Shown here: one piece after another, positions 23,750 through 35,969 of the stretch
Position numbering within the stretch: position 1 is the stretch's first letter
Layout: each line of letters opens with the position of its first letter
From: Adenophora triphylla var. japonica
Lineage: Eukaryota > Streptophyta > Magnoliopsida > Asterales > Campanulaceae
DNA length: 64,000 nucleotides
Assembly (NCBI GenBank): GCA_022495995.1
Contig: JAFEMH010002077.1
Coordinates: 248,001-312,000, forward strand
Direction of reading: 5' to 3'
Translations under genes and position numbers: made by a program
The notes under the pieces: model-generated
The model's input: the letters and a program-made list of their open reading frames with translations, nothing else
The model's database searches: none
Told to the model about the DNA's origin: nothing

Positions 23750-24290
23750 TTAGAACAGAAAATAAAAACAACAGTGAACTTAAGTAAAAACAATTGTGAA
23801 CATAACAAATATGTCAAATAAACTCATAAAATTACAAAAAATAGAAGCTTTAAAGGTCTAAAACAATTGTGAACTTAACAAAAAACAACAGTGATCTTAA
23901 GTAAAAACAACTATGAACATAACAAATATGTCAAATAATCTCATAAAATTACAAAAATAGAGGCCATAAAGAACTAAAACAACTGTGAATTAATTTTAAA
24001 AAAACAACATTGAATTTAAGTAAAAACAACTGTGAACATAACAAATATGTCAAATAATCTCATAAAATTGCAAAAAATAGAGGCCATAAAGGACTAAAAC
24101 AACTATAAACTTAATAAGAAACAACAGTGAACTTAACAAATATGTCAAATAATCTTATAAAATTGCAAAAATAGAGCCATAAAAGATAAAAAAACGACTG
24201 TAAATTAACAAATGTAAACTTAACAACTGTGAACTTAATAATTGTGAACTTAACTAGAACAACTGTGAACTTAAAAAATTTGTCAAATAA
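23750..24290. repeat. Degenerate CTGTGAA/TTCACAG repeat block in MULE-1
   Basis: Units of ~80-100 bp with AACAACTGTGAACTTAA, then AAATATGTCAAATAATCTC and ATAAAATTGCAAAAAATAG recur about five times with decay. A similar CTGTGAGGTCAATTTC block fills the corresponding position of the second Pack-MULE. Confidence 0.7.
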
Positions 24291-24833
24291 TCTCATAAAT
24301 TTGCTCTAAATTATATGTTGATGCTGCTAGTTTGATTCATTTTGACGATACGAATAATACAATGGTCTCGAATTTTTTTTGAATTCTAGATCTTAAGATA
24401 TTTCATTTTAAAGTTTTGGGAGGAGAAAAAAAAATGAAAAAGCAGGGGGAGAAAGGGACAGTGACAGCTGTCCCTCTTATGTCGCATGGTGTGCCTTTAT
24501 AAAAAATGGGGTGTCATTATAAAGCGTGAACCTGATGAAATTTCTTCAAAATGTGTGTCCTTGGTGGTTGTTTTCATTAGAATGAGGGACTATTTGATAA
24601 TTGCCCCTTGATTTTTTTGTTCAACAATCAATCTTTGACCATAATTTTATGAATATCTAGATATCTCTATGTAATTCTAAAAATTGTTAATGTTTCACCA
24701 TTATAAATTCTATCGATAACAATTTCTAGAATTGCATACATATATCTAGATATTTCAAAAAATTACAGTCAAAGATTGACTCAATTCACCAAAAAAGTCA
24801 AATTGTGCACATTGTAGTAGAACGGAGGGAGTA

Positions 24834-25223
24834 TATGTTTAGCTTTCCTTTAAAGTTACATAGAGAGACATGCATAGATCAAAACATATATTCCGTGTTA
24901 AATCCAAATTATCCAATTTTAAAATTACGAGTACTTAGGTATGTTGCATCTGGGAGCCTACACCCGGAATATTACGCACCTTCATTGTTGTAGCCTGTAG
25001 GTGATACGGTTAAGCTTGAAAAGCTAAACATACAGATTTTGAGTTTGCTTTAGGCTGCGTTTGATTGCTCTGAACCGGCCAAGATCTCTGATCCGTGGAT
25101 CACTCGGATGATTAAGTCCGTAGGTAGGACCAAAGAATTGCCTCTATTTCCAACCATACCTCTTCCCCTACGTAACACCATCTCTTGTTATATTCGCCAT
25201 GAATTGTGGAAACTTGAATGAGT
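24834..25223. other. Intergenic spacer
   Basis: No gene is supported. GGCTGCGTTTGATTGCTCTG near 25051 resembles one end of a TIR MITE, without a matching partner. Confidence 0.4.
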
Positions 25224-25228
25224 GGGGG

Positions 25229-25735
25229 TGATGTAAACGGGTTGCAGCGGAATAATAAAACGGATAGGCAAATAATTGATTGAACAACTATTTGACCTAA
25301 TTCAAATCAATGAACTAGGGTTTGAACAAGAGAATCACCAAGATGATGATAATCTTCTGCAGATCAATTAAGACCTATTAAGTCAATTAAGACTCAGTCA
25401 AGAATCTCCTAAGAAATTTAAGGAACAAGCTAAAAAGCTTCAAGGTAAAAACCTTCAATTGCAAAGCAATTCAATTTAATTCAATAATTCAAAAGTCTCC
25501 TAAAGCAAACAATGAAAGGAGTATTTATACTCTAAATAAATCCTAAACTTACTTGGAAAAGGAAAAGAAATAAATCCTAAACTTACTTGGAAAAGGAAAA
25601 GAAATAAATCCTAAACTTACTTGGAAAAGGAAAAGAAATAAATCCTAATTAAAACACTTCAAAAATTAGGAAACAAAATCAATCTAATCTCTTCACCTCC
25701 CTGTGTTTGCTGCAGCTTTATTTTGGGATACATCA
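25229..25735 (-). repeat. 3' LTR of the TR-GAG-like element
   Basis: TGATGTAAACGGG to GGGATACATCA, 507 bp. It contains three tandem copies of a 33-bp unit (CCTAAACTTACTTGGAAAAG core) near 25540-25640. Confidence 0.93.
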
Positions 25736-26394
25736 TACACCCCCACTTCAAAAGAATTCGTCTCCGAATTCTGGCATTTAGAAAAAGAACATGATTTTGT
25801 AGTGTTTGACCCTCCATTGTTGACCTTCCGCCCCATCCTCCCCGCGATCAACTCTTTAGGTGGCGATGCACTTGAACGTACCACAGGACCGGTCAATGAA
25901 CCTGAAAAGACATAACGTGACATACAAAAGGAGATAATCCCTTTTCTCTTCCTCTGTTTATTGCAAGAGATAACCCCTTTAGCCTTTAATGGACACAGAG
26001 AAAATCCAGCTCCATCCTTTTCAAAACGAATCACATTCTCTCGACCACTATGGATAGAATTAACATCAAAATGCCAAGGTCGACCAAGTAAAAGTTGACA
26101 AGCACTCATATCCACAATATCACAAGTAACATTATCCTTATAAGCCCCAATGGAAAGCGGAACAATGCATTGTTCTCTTACCTTCAAAGTGCCCCCACCA
26201 TTAATCCAACCGACAATATAAGGTTGTGGATGTTTCTTAACAGCAAGTGACGATTTCTCCACAAAATTACGTGCTACCAAGTTTTCACTACTTCCACTGT
26301 CAATAATTAAATGAACCACAACATTATTAACCATACCTTTTGTTCGAAAAATGTTATTTCGTTCAAGACCAACCTCCTCCTCAGGATTAACCAA
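25693..26394 (-). pseudogene. Retropepsin domain of the TR-GAG-like element
   Basis: The frame holds an aspartic-protease signature VVHLIIDSGSSENLVAR followed by CQLLLGRPWHFD, the two hallmark segments of Gypsy retropepsins (DSGSS active site and the ILGRPW hydrophobic-Gly motif). Such proteases cleave gag. The C-terminal 40 nt run into the 3' LTR. Upstream, frameshifts separate it from gag, so a gag-protease fusion is not translatable as sequenced, although the protease frame itself is clean. Confidence 0.85.
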
Positions 26395-26399
26395 CCCAA

Positions 26400-27565
26400 C
26401 CTTCCTCGGATTGCAAAAGATTCATGATGTACTTCATCCTCATCCTCAGCATTAGGATCATGAGTGTACTCTACTAAAACATCCTCATCATTATCAACAT
26501 TGGTTACCACATTAGCCACTTGTTTGTTAGGACATCTAGCCGAGGTATGACCCTAATTAGACACCTAAAGCATTTGTTCCCAAATGACTTAGCGTAGGGA
26601 TTTGCAGATTTTGTAGATTGAGTAACAGGGAGCAGGCGTTGTTTCTACCTCAACCGCCTTAGAACCCGAGGCTTGTGTTGTAGGCTGCGCAACTGTGGAT
26701 GGAGAAACCGCAGAGTGCATAGGGCTACTAGAAAAAGACGAATTACCCACCTTCTTGAATGTAGTGTGAGGAAGAGAAGCCGAAACCAATTGTTTCTCAA
26801 CCTTTTCCGCCCTTGAAATAGCATCATTCAATGAGAAATTGGTAAATAACTCCACCTTGTTCTTTATATCAACCCGAAGACCATCAACAAACCTAGAGAT
26901 TTCTTAAGACTCGGACTCACTCAAGTCGTTACGAGCCGATTGAGCATAGAAATCATGCACATATTTTTTGACGTTACGATTACCTTGGGTGCAATTCTGA
27001 AATTTAGAAAATAAGCTTTGCACATAATCAATAGGTAAAAATCTATCTTTTAAAGCCTCTTTCATCTCATCCCAAGTACGAATCTGAGGCAACCTATCAC
27101 GTAACCTTTTCTTACAAAGTTGATCCCACCAAGCAGCAGCACCACCCCGCAATTTATATGAAACATAAGGAACTTTCCTAACATTCTCAACTTGCATTAA
27201 ATTGAAAAATTTATCAGCTTCAATAATCCAATCTAAAAATTCTTCGATAGACAACTCACCATTAAAAGTAGGAATATCGGCCCTTATCTTTGGTCGTTGT
27301 TCTACCGGATTCAAACCAATGGCCTCGTCACCACCACCCCGATTGTTGTGGATGAACTCAGCCCGATCACCACCTGGATTGCCACGGTTGCCACCACCAC
27401 CCATATTCAAACCTCGCAAAGCTTGTAACGCTTACGTATGACGAGTAGCGGCTTCCGCCTCGATCTGCGTCTATCTTCTTGCATCTGTGTTTGCATCGCT
27501 ATCAAGCTGTTGGCTAGTTGTGCTAGGATATCTTGGGTGTTGTGGTTTCCTTCGTTGTTGGCCAT
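26400..27565 (-). pseudogene. gag of the TR-GAG-like element
   Basis: Translation starts MANNEGNHNTQDILAQLANS (ATG ending at 27565), shifts frame near 27440, and continues with the Gypsy gag core: RADIPTFNGELSIEEFLDW, GGAAAWWDQLCKKRLRD, WDEMKEALKDRFLP. A Gln codon reads TAA at 26904-26906 (SES*EISRFVDGL). The zinc knuckle (NKCFRC...GHTSARCPN) lies near 26530-26570 across another frame change. Gag packages the RNA; this copy is decayed despite near-identical LTRs. Confidence 0.85.
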
Positions 27566-27600
27566 CTTGTTCCTTGGATCGTCCTTCGTCTGATACCAAC

Positions 27601-28108
27601 TGATGTAAACGGGTTGCAGCGGAATAATAAAACGGATAGGCAAATAATTGATTGAACAACTATTTGACCTAATTCAAATCAATGAACTAGGGTTTGAACA
27701 AGAGAATCACCAAGATGATGATAATCTTCTGCAGATCAATTAAGACCTATTAAGTCAATTAAGACTCAGTCAAGAATCTCCTAAGAAATTCAAGGAACAA
27801 GCTAAAAAGCTTCAAGGTAAAAACCTTCAATTGCAAAGCAATTCAATTTAATTCAATAATTCAAAAGTCTCCTAAAGCAAACAATGAAAGGAGTATTTAT
27901 ACTCTAAATAAATCCTAAACTTACTTGGAAAAGGAAAAGAAATAAATCCTAAACTTACTTGGAAAAGGAAAAGAAATAAATCCTAAACTTACTTGGAAAA
28001 GGAAAAGAAATAAATCCTAATTAAAACACTTCAAAAATTAGGAAACAAAATCAATCGGAATCTCTTCAGCCTCCCAGGTTTGCTGCAGCTTTATCTTGGG
28101 ATACATCA
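27601..28108 (-). repeat. 5' LTR of the TR-GAG-like element
   Basis: Same termini and the same three 33-bp tandem units as the left LTR. The primer-binding site TTGGTATCAGA lies just inside it on the minus strand. Confidence 0.93.
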
Positions 28109-28321
28109 GGGGGACATCTATGTGCAATAGCAGTAGTATATGCTTGGGTCATTTGTTTGTTGGAGAATTGAATGTCTTAGTTTGTTGAAGAGAAAATTGA
28201 CAGCAGACGCATGTGGGATTTGCTTTGGGTACTTACAAACTGTTTTTTTTTTTTTTTTGAATACTATGTATTAATTAGTTGCAAAAACTCAAAGTAACCT
28301 TGCGTTTAATCCACATATATA

Positions 28322-28539
28322 CTTCATCCGTCCCATTCAAAAAGGCACAAAATGTGTCTTCCACATAAATTAAGGAGAGTGTATAGTGTAGTAAGTGTTG
28401 TGAGTATAAAAAGTGAGGTAGGAGAGAAGTGGGTACCATGAATAAAAGAGTAATAAAAAGTTTCCATTTTAGGAGTGCGCCTTTTTAAATGGGACACTCA
28501 AAATGAAATTTTTTGTCTTTTCGAATGGGACGGGGGTAG
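28322..28539. mobile_element. Mariner-type MITE
   Basis: CTTCATCCGTCCCATTC and GAATGGGACGGGGGTAG are inverted ends, with TA on each side. The inner GGCACAAAATG / AGTGCGCCTTTTT regions also pair in part. Confidence 0.75.
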
Positions 28540-28649
28540 TATATATTTTTTAAAGATGATCAATAGTGGTTCTTCACTTCCCCTTGTTATAGTGAGTTTT
28601 AGGGGGATGACCAAATGATTAAAGATGGTGGAAATGACTCAAAGTATTA

Positions 28650-28761
28650 CTCCTTCCGTCCCAAAATGAATTACCAAAAAAATTTCAAATTTGCTCTTGA
28701 TTGATCAAGACCAAATTTGAATTTTTTTTGGTCATTCATTTTGATTTTGGAACGGGGGGAG
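28650..28761. mobile_element. Short hairpin mariner-type MITE, 112 bp
   Basis: Nearly the whole element is an inverted repeat: CTCCTTCCGTCCCAAAATG with TTACCAAAAAAATTTCAAA on the left pair with TTTGAATTTTTTTTGGTCA and TTTTGGAACGGGGGGAG on the right. TA flanks both ends. Confidence 0.8.
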
Positions 28762-28892
28762 TAGTAAGATTTAACTTTAACTCGGAATACCTACCCCAAT
28801 GACACGAAATTACGTAATGGCAAAAACAAGTGGTTTCTCATCGTGCTACTACCCAGGACGGCGCTACCCAGGATGAATGAGACTGTCCAAGA

Positions 28893-29119
28893 TATTAGCC
28901 GAGATATTTGTGCAGCCAATTATTTTAATTGTTTAGATTAGTTTCACTGATAATGTGTAGTTATTTATTAGGGATAAGTTTTGATGTTTTGTCTCCTATT
29001 CTCTCTGCACCTAGTCAACAGTTGTATGTATATAAAACTAGGGTATTGTATCATTATGAAATACAAGAGAAATTCTTCGACTCTCCTTCTCTCAAACTTC
29101 CGATGCTTCTGTTCTAACA
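28893..29119 (+). repeat. Copia 5' LTR
   Basis: 227 bp, very similar to 41688-41915. Both LTRs start TATTAG instead of the expected TGTTAG that would pair with the terminal CTAACA. Confidence 0.93.
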
Positions 29120-29179
29120 TGGTATTAGTCTAAGATTCGATCCAGATCTTGAGCTCTTCTCTGTCTCTCTGATTTTTTA

Positions 29180-30200
29180 ATGGACGGCACTCCCATGTCT
29201 GACATCTCTTCCTTCCCCGGCTCTCACTCTTCGTCCCATAATTCTCTTCCTATCTTCTACAACCCCAATGCAATTATGAGACAGACCCTCCTTACGAAGG
29301 ATAATTACGTGAACTGGAGTACACTTTTCAAAACCATGCTTCGCACCCACAAACATCTCTTTGTCATTGATCAGAATCAACCTCCTACTAAGCTTGCCGA
29401 CGGTTATGATAATCCACATCATGAGTTGTGGACTTCCGGCACTGATTTGGTCTGTGGATGGATCAAAGGCATGGTCACACCAGCTGTGCAACCATACCTC
29501 AATTCTTGCTACACCGCTCCTAAAGCTTGGGCTGTTTTAGCCAAGCGTTTCGGAGCCACCTCCGCCTTGCAGATTGAGAATCTCAAAGAGAGATTGCACG
29601 CACTGACGAAAGAAGTCGACACCTCCATCTCTGACTACCTTCTTCTAGCATCGTCTATTTCTGATGCCTTAACGGCTGCCGGCTCCCCAATTGATGACGC
29701 AGAGCTTATTCAACGAGTCCTTGGAAGTCTTAGTTCTGAATGTAAGGAATTTCTCACCTCTGCAGCCGCCATTCATGCTCGCTCACCTCTCACTTTTGAC
29801 GATATGAACGAACTGCTCCTTAAAGAAGAAATGCTACAGAAGAAATTTGATGTTCCTATTGTGCAATCTGCCGCACTATTGGGGGAAAACAGTCAACTTC
29901 CAACTCTCGTGGTGGTGGTAACAATGGAGAAAATCACAACCGTGGTAACAACAAAAACAATAATCATAACAATGGAAACCGTAGGGGTGGTCAGTGTCAT
30001 GGACAAGGGCAATTGGCTAACAACAACAATTTTTCACAAGGCCTTAGATAGTCCAACAATTACAGCCGTGGTTCTAACGAAAATCGTGGGGGATTTTCTG
30101 GTGTTTCTGGACATGGTCGTGGGTTGCTGCCAACTCCAAAACAAAAGGATGTGATTTGCCAATAGTGTTATCAACCTGGACATAGTGCTCGATTGTGTCA
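29180..30200 (+). pseudogene. Copia gag
   Basis: The ATG at 29180 opens a UBN2-type gag (FYNPNAIMRQTLLTKDNYVN, AWAVLAKRFGATSALQIENL, DYLLLASSISDALTAAG). Near 29895 the frame shifts; the Asn/Gly-rich linker then continues in another frame to the zinc knuckle CQ*CYQPGHSARLC, in which one codon is TAG at 30163-30165. Gag forms the virus-like particle and binds RNA. Confidence 0.9.
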
Positions 30201-33096
30201 AAGCAACAACAATGCAGCATACGTTGCTCAACAGGATCCTTATGTACTTGATTCCGGTGCTACGAATCACATGACGGATGATATGTCTTCCTTTTCTGAT
30301 TATCAACCTTATTCAGGTAAAAATGCAGTTGTTTTTGGTAATGGCTCTAAGTTGCATATCTCTCACGTTGGTAATTCTTCTTTGCATCTAAATAATCGTT
30401 CATTCAGTCTTCGTAATGTTCTTTATGTTTCGAAACTGCACAAACTCTTATTATCCACTCGTCAATTTTCTAAAGATAACAATAGTTATTTTGAACTTGA
30501 CTCGTGTGGTTTTCATATCAAGGACAATCAGACACGGGAGACTCTTATCTCTGCAGTAACTCCGGTGGCCTCTTCGAGCTCTCTTTCAGTTCCAAGCCTT
30601 CTAATAGTCCCATTGAGCTACTTGGCGAAAGATCGAGTTCGAAAATTTGGCATTCTCGTTTGGGACATCCTTCTGCCCAAATTTTCAAAGTTTTGTGTCA
30701 ATGGTCTAGCTTGCCCTTAACTAATAAAATAAGTGCACAACAATGTTGTCACATCTGTCCTTTAGAAAAATCTAGTAAGCTATCCTTTTCTCCTAGGGTT
30801 TTTAATTCTTTGAAACCTCTTGATATGTTACATTTGGATGTTTGGGCCCTGCTCCGGTTAATTCTTTAAATGGACATCGTTTTTATTTTTCCATTGTTGA
30901 TGATTATTCTCGCTATGTATGGTTGTTTCCATTGTTTCACAAATCTGACGTTGCTTATAAATTTGCAACATTCAAAACACAAGTTGAGAATAAATTGTCA
31001 CATCGTATTTCTGCCATTCATACAGTAAAAACAGTCCAAACAGATGGAGGGGTGAGTTTACTTGTCGGGTTTTTACTTCTTTTCTTCAAAAATCCGGTAT
31101 CAAACACCAAATGACATGTTCATATACACCAGAGCAAAACGGTGTTGTTGAAAGAAAGCATCGTCACATAGTCGAAATTGGTTTGTGTCTTATGTCTCAA
31201 GCGAATGTACATTAAAAATTTTGGTTAGAAGCTTTCAATACCGCCGTTTATTTGATAAATCGGTTGCCCATGCGACAACATAAGTTTGTGTCTCCTTATC
31301 AGAAGTTACTCTTACGTAAACCTAATTATCGCTTCCTTAAAGTATTTGGGTGCTCATGTTTTTCTTATGTTGTTCCTACCAATGCTCACAAACTTATGCC
31401 AAAATCAATTCACTGTATTTTTCTTGGTTATGATAATTTACGAAAAGAATATAGATGTATGGATTTACTCGGTGGCAAAATTTATATTTCTCGCCATGTG
31501 ATATTTGATGAAACTCATTTTCCATGGAAAAATATTAGCAAGAATCCATCACAAACAGGTGCATCTCGGGAACAAGTAGGTTGCTCACCTCTTCTGGACC
31601 TTGGTTCTGGACTAGCTCCTCAACCCTACTCTCAGTCGGCTTTAACATTTGGTCCAGTTCTTTCTCATAGTGGGTCTCCACCTGTTCAGCCTATCAACTT
31701 GCAGCCCAGACCGATGTTTCATTACAACCCAGTCCTTCTGCACTTATCTCCAGCTCAAACAGTCCCTACCAGCCCAATTAATGTCGGAGCAAATACTCCA
31801 GCATCACCAAATTCCAGCGACATCCTTGGAACTCCTACAGTGCCTATTTCTTCCAGTTCAGCTCATGTTCCTTCTGTAGAGTCCTCTACCACTCCGCCTC
31901 TTCGAGTTCGAATTGATGAGCTTCTTCGAGCAACATCACCATATTCTCTACCCAGGAGTCTTTTGGTTGTCCAAAAAGACTCTCACATATGATCCTCGCA
32001 CTTCAAGCAAGCCACTTCCATTCCTCATTGGCAAGCTGCAATGCGTGAGGAAATTTCAACTCTTCATAAAAATCACACATGGTCTCTGGTGCCCTTTCAT
32101 TCCGGCATGAACGTGGTCGGCTGCCGTTGAATTTTTAAGGTAAAAAGAAAGGATGATGGTACGATTGAGCGTTATAAGGCTCGCCTTGTGGCTCAAGGAT
32201 TTACCCAACAGGCGGGTCTTAACTATGACGAAACTTTCAGCCCAGTTGTTAAACCATCTACAATTTGTTCCGTCTTAGTTATTGCTCACTCTTGTCATTG
32301 GGATATTAAACAGTTGGACGTATGGAATGCTTTTCTTAACGGGGTTATTCACGAGGATGTTTATATGAAATAGCCTCCCGAATTCGTTGACTCATCTACC
32401 ACACCAGATCATGTGTGTAAGCTTCGCAAGGCCCTGTATGGCCTCAAATAGTCTCCTTGTGCTTGGTTTCAGCGTCTTTATACATTCTTGCTTCAACAAG
32501 GTTTTGTCAACAGCCATTCAGATTCCTCTCTTTTCATCTGGCACACTTCATCGTCTACTATTGCAGTTCTTGTGTATGTAGACGATTTAATTGTAACTGG
32601 TTCATCTTCGTCAGCCATATCTTCTGTTATTGATGAGATTTGTACCACATTTGATTCTCGACGGCTTGGTGACCTCAGTTTCTTTTTAGGCATTGAGGCT
32701 ACTCGCAGTGATGACGTCCTCACACTTCGTCAAGCTAGGTATGCTCTTGATCTCTTGGATCGATTTCATATGTCGGATTGTAAACTGATGCCTACTCCTA
32801 CCATTCCTCATTCACGGCTTTCATGCCACGATGGTGATCTTCTGTTCGATCCTACAGAATATCGTAGCTTAGTTGGTGGTCTCTAATATCTCACATTGAC
32901 ACGTCCTGACATTGCCTTCGCAGTTAATCAGGTATGTCAATATATGCATCAACCTTGCTCTACTCATCTTGTGGCTGCCAAACGTATCCTTCGCTTCATC
33001 AAAGGTACCACTGATTTGGGATTACATTTCACCTGATCTATCCATTCGGGCATATTCAGATTCTGATTGGGCTGGGACCCTGATGATCGTTGCTCT
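30193..33096 (+). pseudogene. Copia pol: protease, integrase, RT, start of RNase H
   Basis: Successive plus-strand frames give: protease YVLDSGATNHMTDDM (~30240); the GAG-pre-integrase zinc region (WHSRLGHPSAQIF...CHICPLEK, ~30650-30770); integrase (FYFSIVDDYSRYVWLFPL, then YTPEQNGVVERKHRH); the post-integrase KVFGCSCFSYVVP; RT ([18 protein letters not shown] and YVDDLIVTGSSSS); and RNase H beginning YSDSDWAG at ~33055. Stops occur inside RT (near 32371 and 32450) and at several integrase points. The RNase H domain is split by the hAT at 33097 and resumes at 41262. Confidence 0.92.
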
Positions 33097-33763
33097 AAGA
33101 CATGGGCAAACCGAAACCGGAACCGGGAAGAACCGGAGAACCGAACCGGAACCGAAACCGGCAGAATCGGAACCGGCAAGAACCGAAACCGTTCGGTTCT
33201 CGGTTCAATCTCGATTTGACATTTTTGAAAACCGTGAACCGGTGGTTCGGAACCGTGGAACCGGAACCGGAGAACCGGTGGTTCTAACGAATACTTCAAA
33301 AAAAAAAGTCAAAATTTTCAGTTTTTCACAGCTTTTCAATCCTTTTTCAGTCAATTTTGCTCGTTATTTTTTACTTTTTAGACCTTTTTCAGTAATTAAA
33401 AAAAAAACAATCCTTGTTAATTCACCTCCTTACATTTTTGACCTATAAATACAAATTCACCTCACATTTTTTTTCACAAAACTCTCTTAACTCTCTCTTA
33501 ACTTTCACTATCAAAGCTCATTACAAATTCTCAAGGCTCAAGCTCAAATCACTCACCAACATTCATATTTTCAGCCATTATTCCATAATCCATCCTCATT
33601 TTCCATATTTTCATCCCTTTTCATACACACCATCATATCTTCTTTCCTTAGAAATTTAACAAAAAAAAAAACGGATAGCAAGAGCAAAAACAACCAACTT
33701 TCTTCATCTTCTCGACTACCACCACCACCACCACCAAATGATATTCCCTTTTATGATTGGGGA

Positions 33764-35969
33764 ATGTCGGGGAGAAATCAATGGGAAAATAATGAAGATG
33801 AGGAGGTTCAAGTTGGAGACCAACAATTTCCAATACCGCCTTTCATGCCACAACCACAATTTGTAGGAACTCCAAGTACTGAAGAAAGTGATGCACATAA
33901 TCTACCACCAGTACCACCACCACCTGCACCAAGAGGAAGGGGTCGCGGTCTTTGTGGAGGCGGTCGACAAGGTCAACCGCATGAACCTAAAATTCGTGAA
34001 CCGAAGTCCCCAATTTTTATTCGTCACTTTAGGAAGGAGCTCGGAGTGGACAAACATGGTGAGGAGGTTTGGAAAGTGATATGTAACTATTGTGAATATT
34101 TATACTTGGAGGGATGGCAATGGATACGGCACTTATACCAAGAATGTTCGAGTTCATCATCCTACCGAATATGGCATAGATCCAACTCAAACACAACTCC
34201 AAGGAGTTTCGACTTCTTCGATGGGCGCTTTAGGTACGTCTTCTTCTTCTTCTTGTCCTACTACATTTCATTATAGTGAACAAAACCATAGAAGAGGTAT
34301 GGCAAAATTTGTTTGTGTTAAATGTCTTTCCTTTAGTTTTGCCGATGATGAATTATATGAAGATTTTGCTAAACTCTCTCTTAACCCCGGTGCAAAAAGA
34401 ATACCACGTAGAACTCTCACACGTACTATTGCAAAAATAGTCGGGGAATATAAATATGGTTTAATACAAACATTTACTAATTTATCTCAACAAGTTTCTA
34501 TTTGTTCGGATATATGGAGTGATAATCGTTGTGAACATTTTTATATGGTAGTAACTTGTCATTGGATTGACAATTCTTGGATCATTCAAAAGAGATTGAT
34601 TGCATATAGAGATTTTGATGATGAGCATACCGCACACAATATTGCACTTAAACTACAAAGTATTTTACAAGAATATAATTTAGTTACTAAAATTTTTTCA
34701 ATGTCTTTTGATAATGCTAGCTCTAATACTGCAAGTTTACCGGAGCTAATTGATATTTGTAAACCGGTATTAGGTGGAAATTTTTTTCATATTAAATGTT
34801 TTTGTCATATTTAAAATTTATGTGTGCAAAATGGTCTATCTGCTTTACAAGATTCAATTATTCATATTAAACGAGGTATACAATTCATTATGAGAAAAAG
34901 TTCCAATCAAAGGAAATGGAGAGACTATTGTAAGGAAAATGATATCCGTCCCAAAAAAATTTCAAATGATGTTACAACTAGGTGAAATTCTACCTATAAA
35001 CTTTTAGCGGATTCTTTTCTTTATAAGGAACAAATTTGCTTGTTTTTGTCTCCCGTTGGTTACAAATACACCCTATTTCCTCATCAATGGAGTGCTTGTG
35101 CAAGCATGATTAAATTGTTGAAAAATTTCAAGGCTGCCACTGTCATGTTATCCGGTACGTATTATCCTACTTCTAACTTAGTTGTTGATCATAGTACCAT
35201 TATTTCGGGTATATTTTTTGAATTTAAAGATGATCCCATAATTGGTCCAGCTATTGTTAGTATGAAGGAAAAATGGTTGAAATATTTTTAGACGATTCCA
35301 AGTATTTTTTTTTTTATTGCAAAAATTTTAGATCCAAGGGTTAGAATGGATAGTTTGGAACAACTTCTTACATATTACTATCTCAACTTGTTTGATGCAA
35401 ATGATCCCCGTTTTCCAAATGTTGAAAAAATATTGTCTGATGCAAAAAATGAATTTTTAAATGTTTTTAAAGAGTACAACTCAATTTATGGTGGTGCTAG
35501 TACAAGTGAGGCTCCTCCTCGTCAAACTAGCGAAACGGACAACTCTTTTTTGACTTCTTTTTATGGAAATAGAAAGCGCTCTAGAGGAAGCGGTTCTAAT
35601 GCGAAATTTGAAAAATATTTGAACACGAAATTTGAATATGATGATGAGGTTGAATTTAACATTTTACATTGGTGGGCCAAGAGGGCGATTTCTTTTCCTA
35701 TTGTTTCTAGGATAGCAAGAGAAATATTCGCTTCTCTCGCATCAACGGTTTCGGTTGAGCACGCTTTTAGCATTGATGGAAATATTGCGGATCCGCAACG
35801 TGCAAATTTAACGGTCGAAATTTTAGAAAATCAAAATTTGTTGAATGATTGGGTCAAAGCAGAGAAAAGAGATCAAGAGCCAAAGTTCTCCTCATCCGAT
35901 GAAGATTTCTTTGATACAACATCGGGAAGTGACGACAACAATGGCCCAATCCCATTGGCCCCAATGTAA
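33764..35969 (+). pseudogene. hAT transposase (Ac/RICESLEEPER-like)
   Basis: An ATG at 33764 starts a Pro/Gly/Arg-rich N-terminus and the first half of a BED-type zinc finger (VICNYC). A frameshift near 34097 follows; the second frame then runs from the finger's histidines (VRVHHP) through to 35969. Recognisable landmarks are ICSDIWSD (first catalytic Asp), FSMSFDNASSN (second Asp), the (K)CFCHI.NL motif, and the C-terminal dimerisation block WWAKRAISFPIVSRIAREIF then STVSVEHAFS. In-frame stops are TAA 34812-34814, TGA 34983-34985 (a Trp in TRWNSTYK) and TAG 35289-35291. One frameshift plus three stops: inactive. Confidence 0.93.

Larger units (their letters stand above)
22698..24607 (-). mobile_element. 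Pack-MULE carrying dehydrogenase exons (MULE-1)
   Basis: The insertion is bounded by a perfect 9-bp duplication TTGATTTTT (22689-22697 and 24608-24616), the size made by Mutator-like transposases. Ends are GGAAAAATTACCGATGG and, inverted, GGGGCAATTATCAAATAGTC. No transposase is encoded. Inside are a CT-rich leader-like stretch (22870-23120), two short-chain dehydrogenase exons on the minus strand, and a block of ACAACTGTGAACTTAA repeats (23750-24290). The subterminal GTTTGATTCATTTTGACGA region matches that of the MULE at 36193-40783. Confidence 0.88.
22662..24831. mobile_element. Mariner-type MITE split by a MULE
   Basis: The left arm CTCCCTCCTTCCCACAATG (22662) and right arm CATTGTAGTAGAACGGAGGG (ending 24831) are inverted and flanked by TA. 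The right arm plus 24617-24820 folds back as a long hairpin around CTAGATAT words. Removing the inserted MULE and one TSD copy leaves a ~251-bp MITE. Confidence 0.8.
25229..28108 (-). mobile_element. Complete gag-protease-only LTR retrotransposon (TR-GAG-like), 2880 bp
   Basis: Two LTRs of 507 and 508 bp flank 1865 bp of internal DNA. The target duplication is GGGGG on both sides (25224-25228 and 28109-28113). On the minus strand the primer-binding site TTGGTATCAGA (initiator Met tRNA) adjoins the right LTR, and a polypurine tract AAGTGGGGGTG adjoins the left. The interior encodes only Gypsy-type gag, a zinc knuckle and a retropepsin; RT, RNase H and integrase are absent, as in the TR-GAG class. 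It must be mobilised in trans. The LTRs differ at only a few sites, so insertion is recent. Confidence 0.92.

Noticed and set aside
29177..29491. Antisense ORF over the Copia gag start
   Set aside because: Shadow of the gag frame; no motif or codon signal of its own.
33102..33300. Arg/Pro/Glu-rich ORFs at the hAT left end (and 41097-41390 at the right)
   Set aside because: They translate the CCGGAACCG subterminal motif array.
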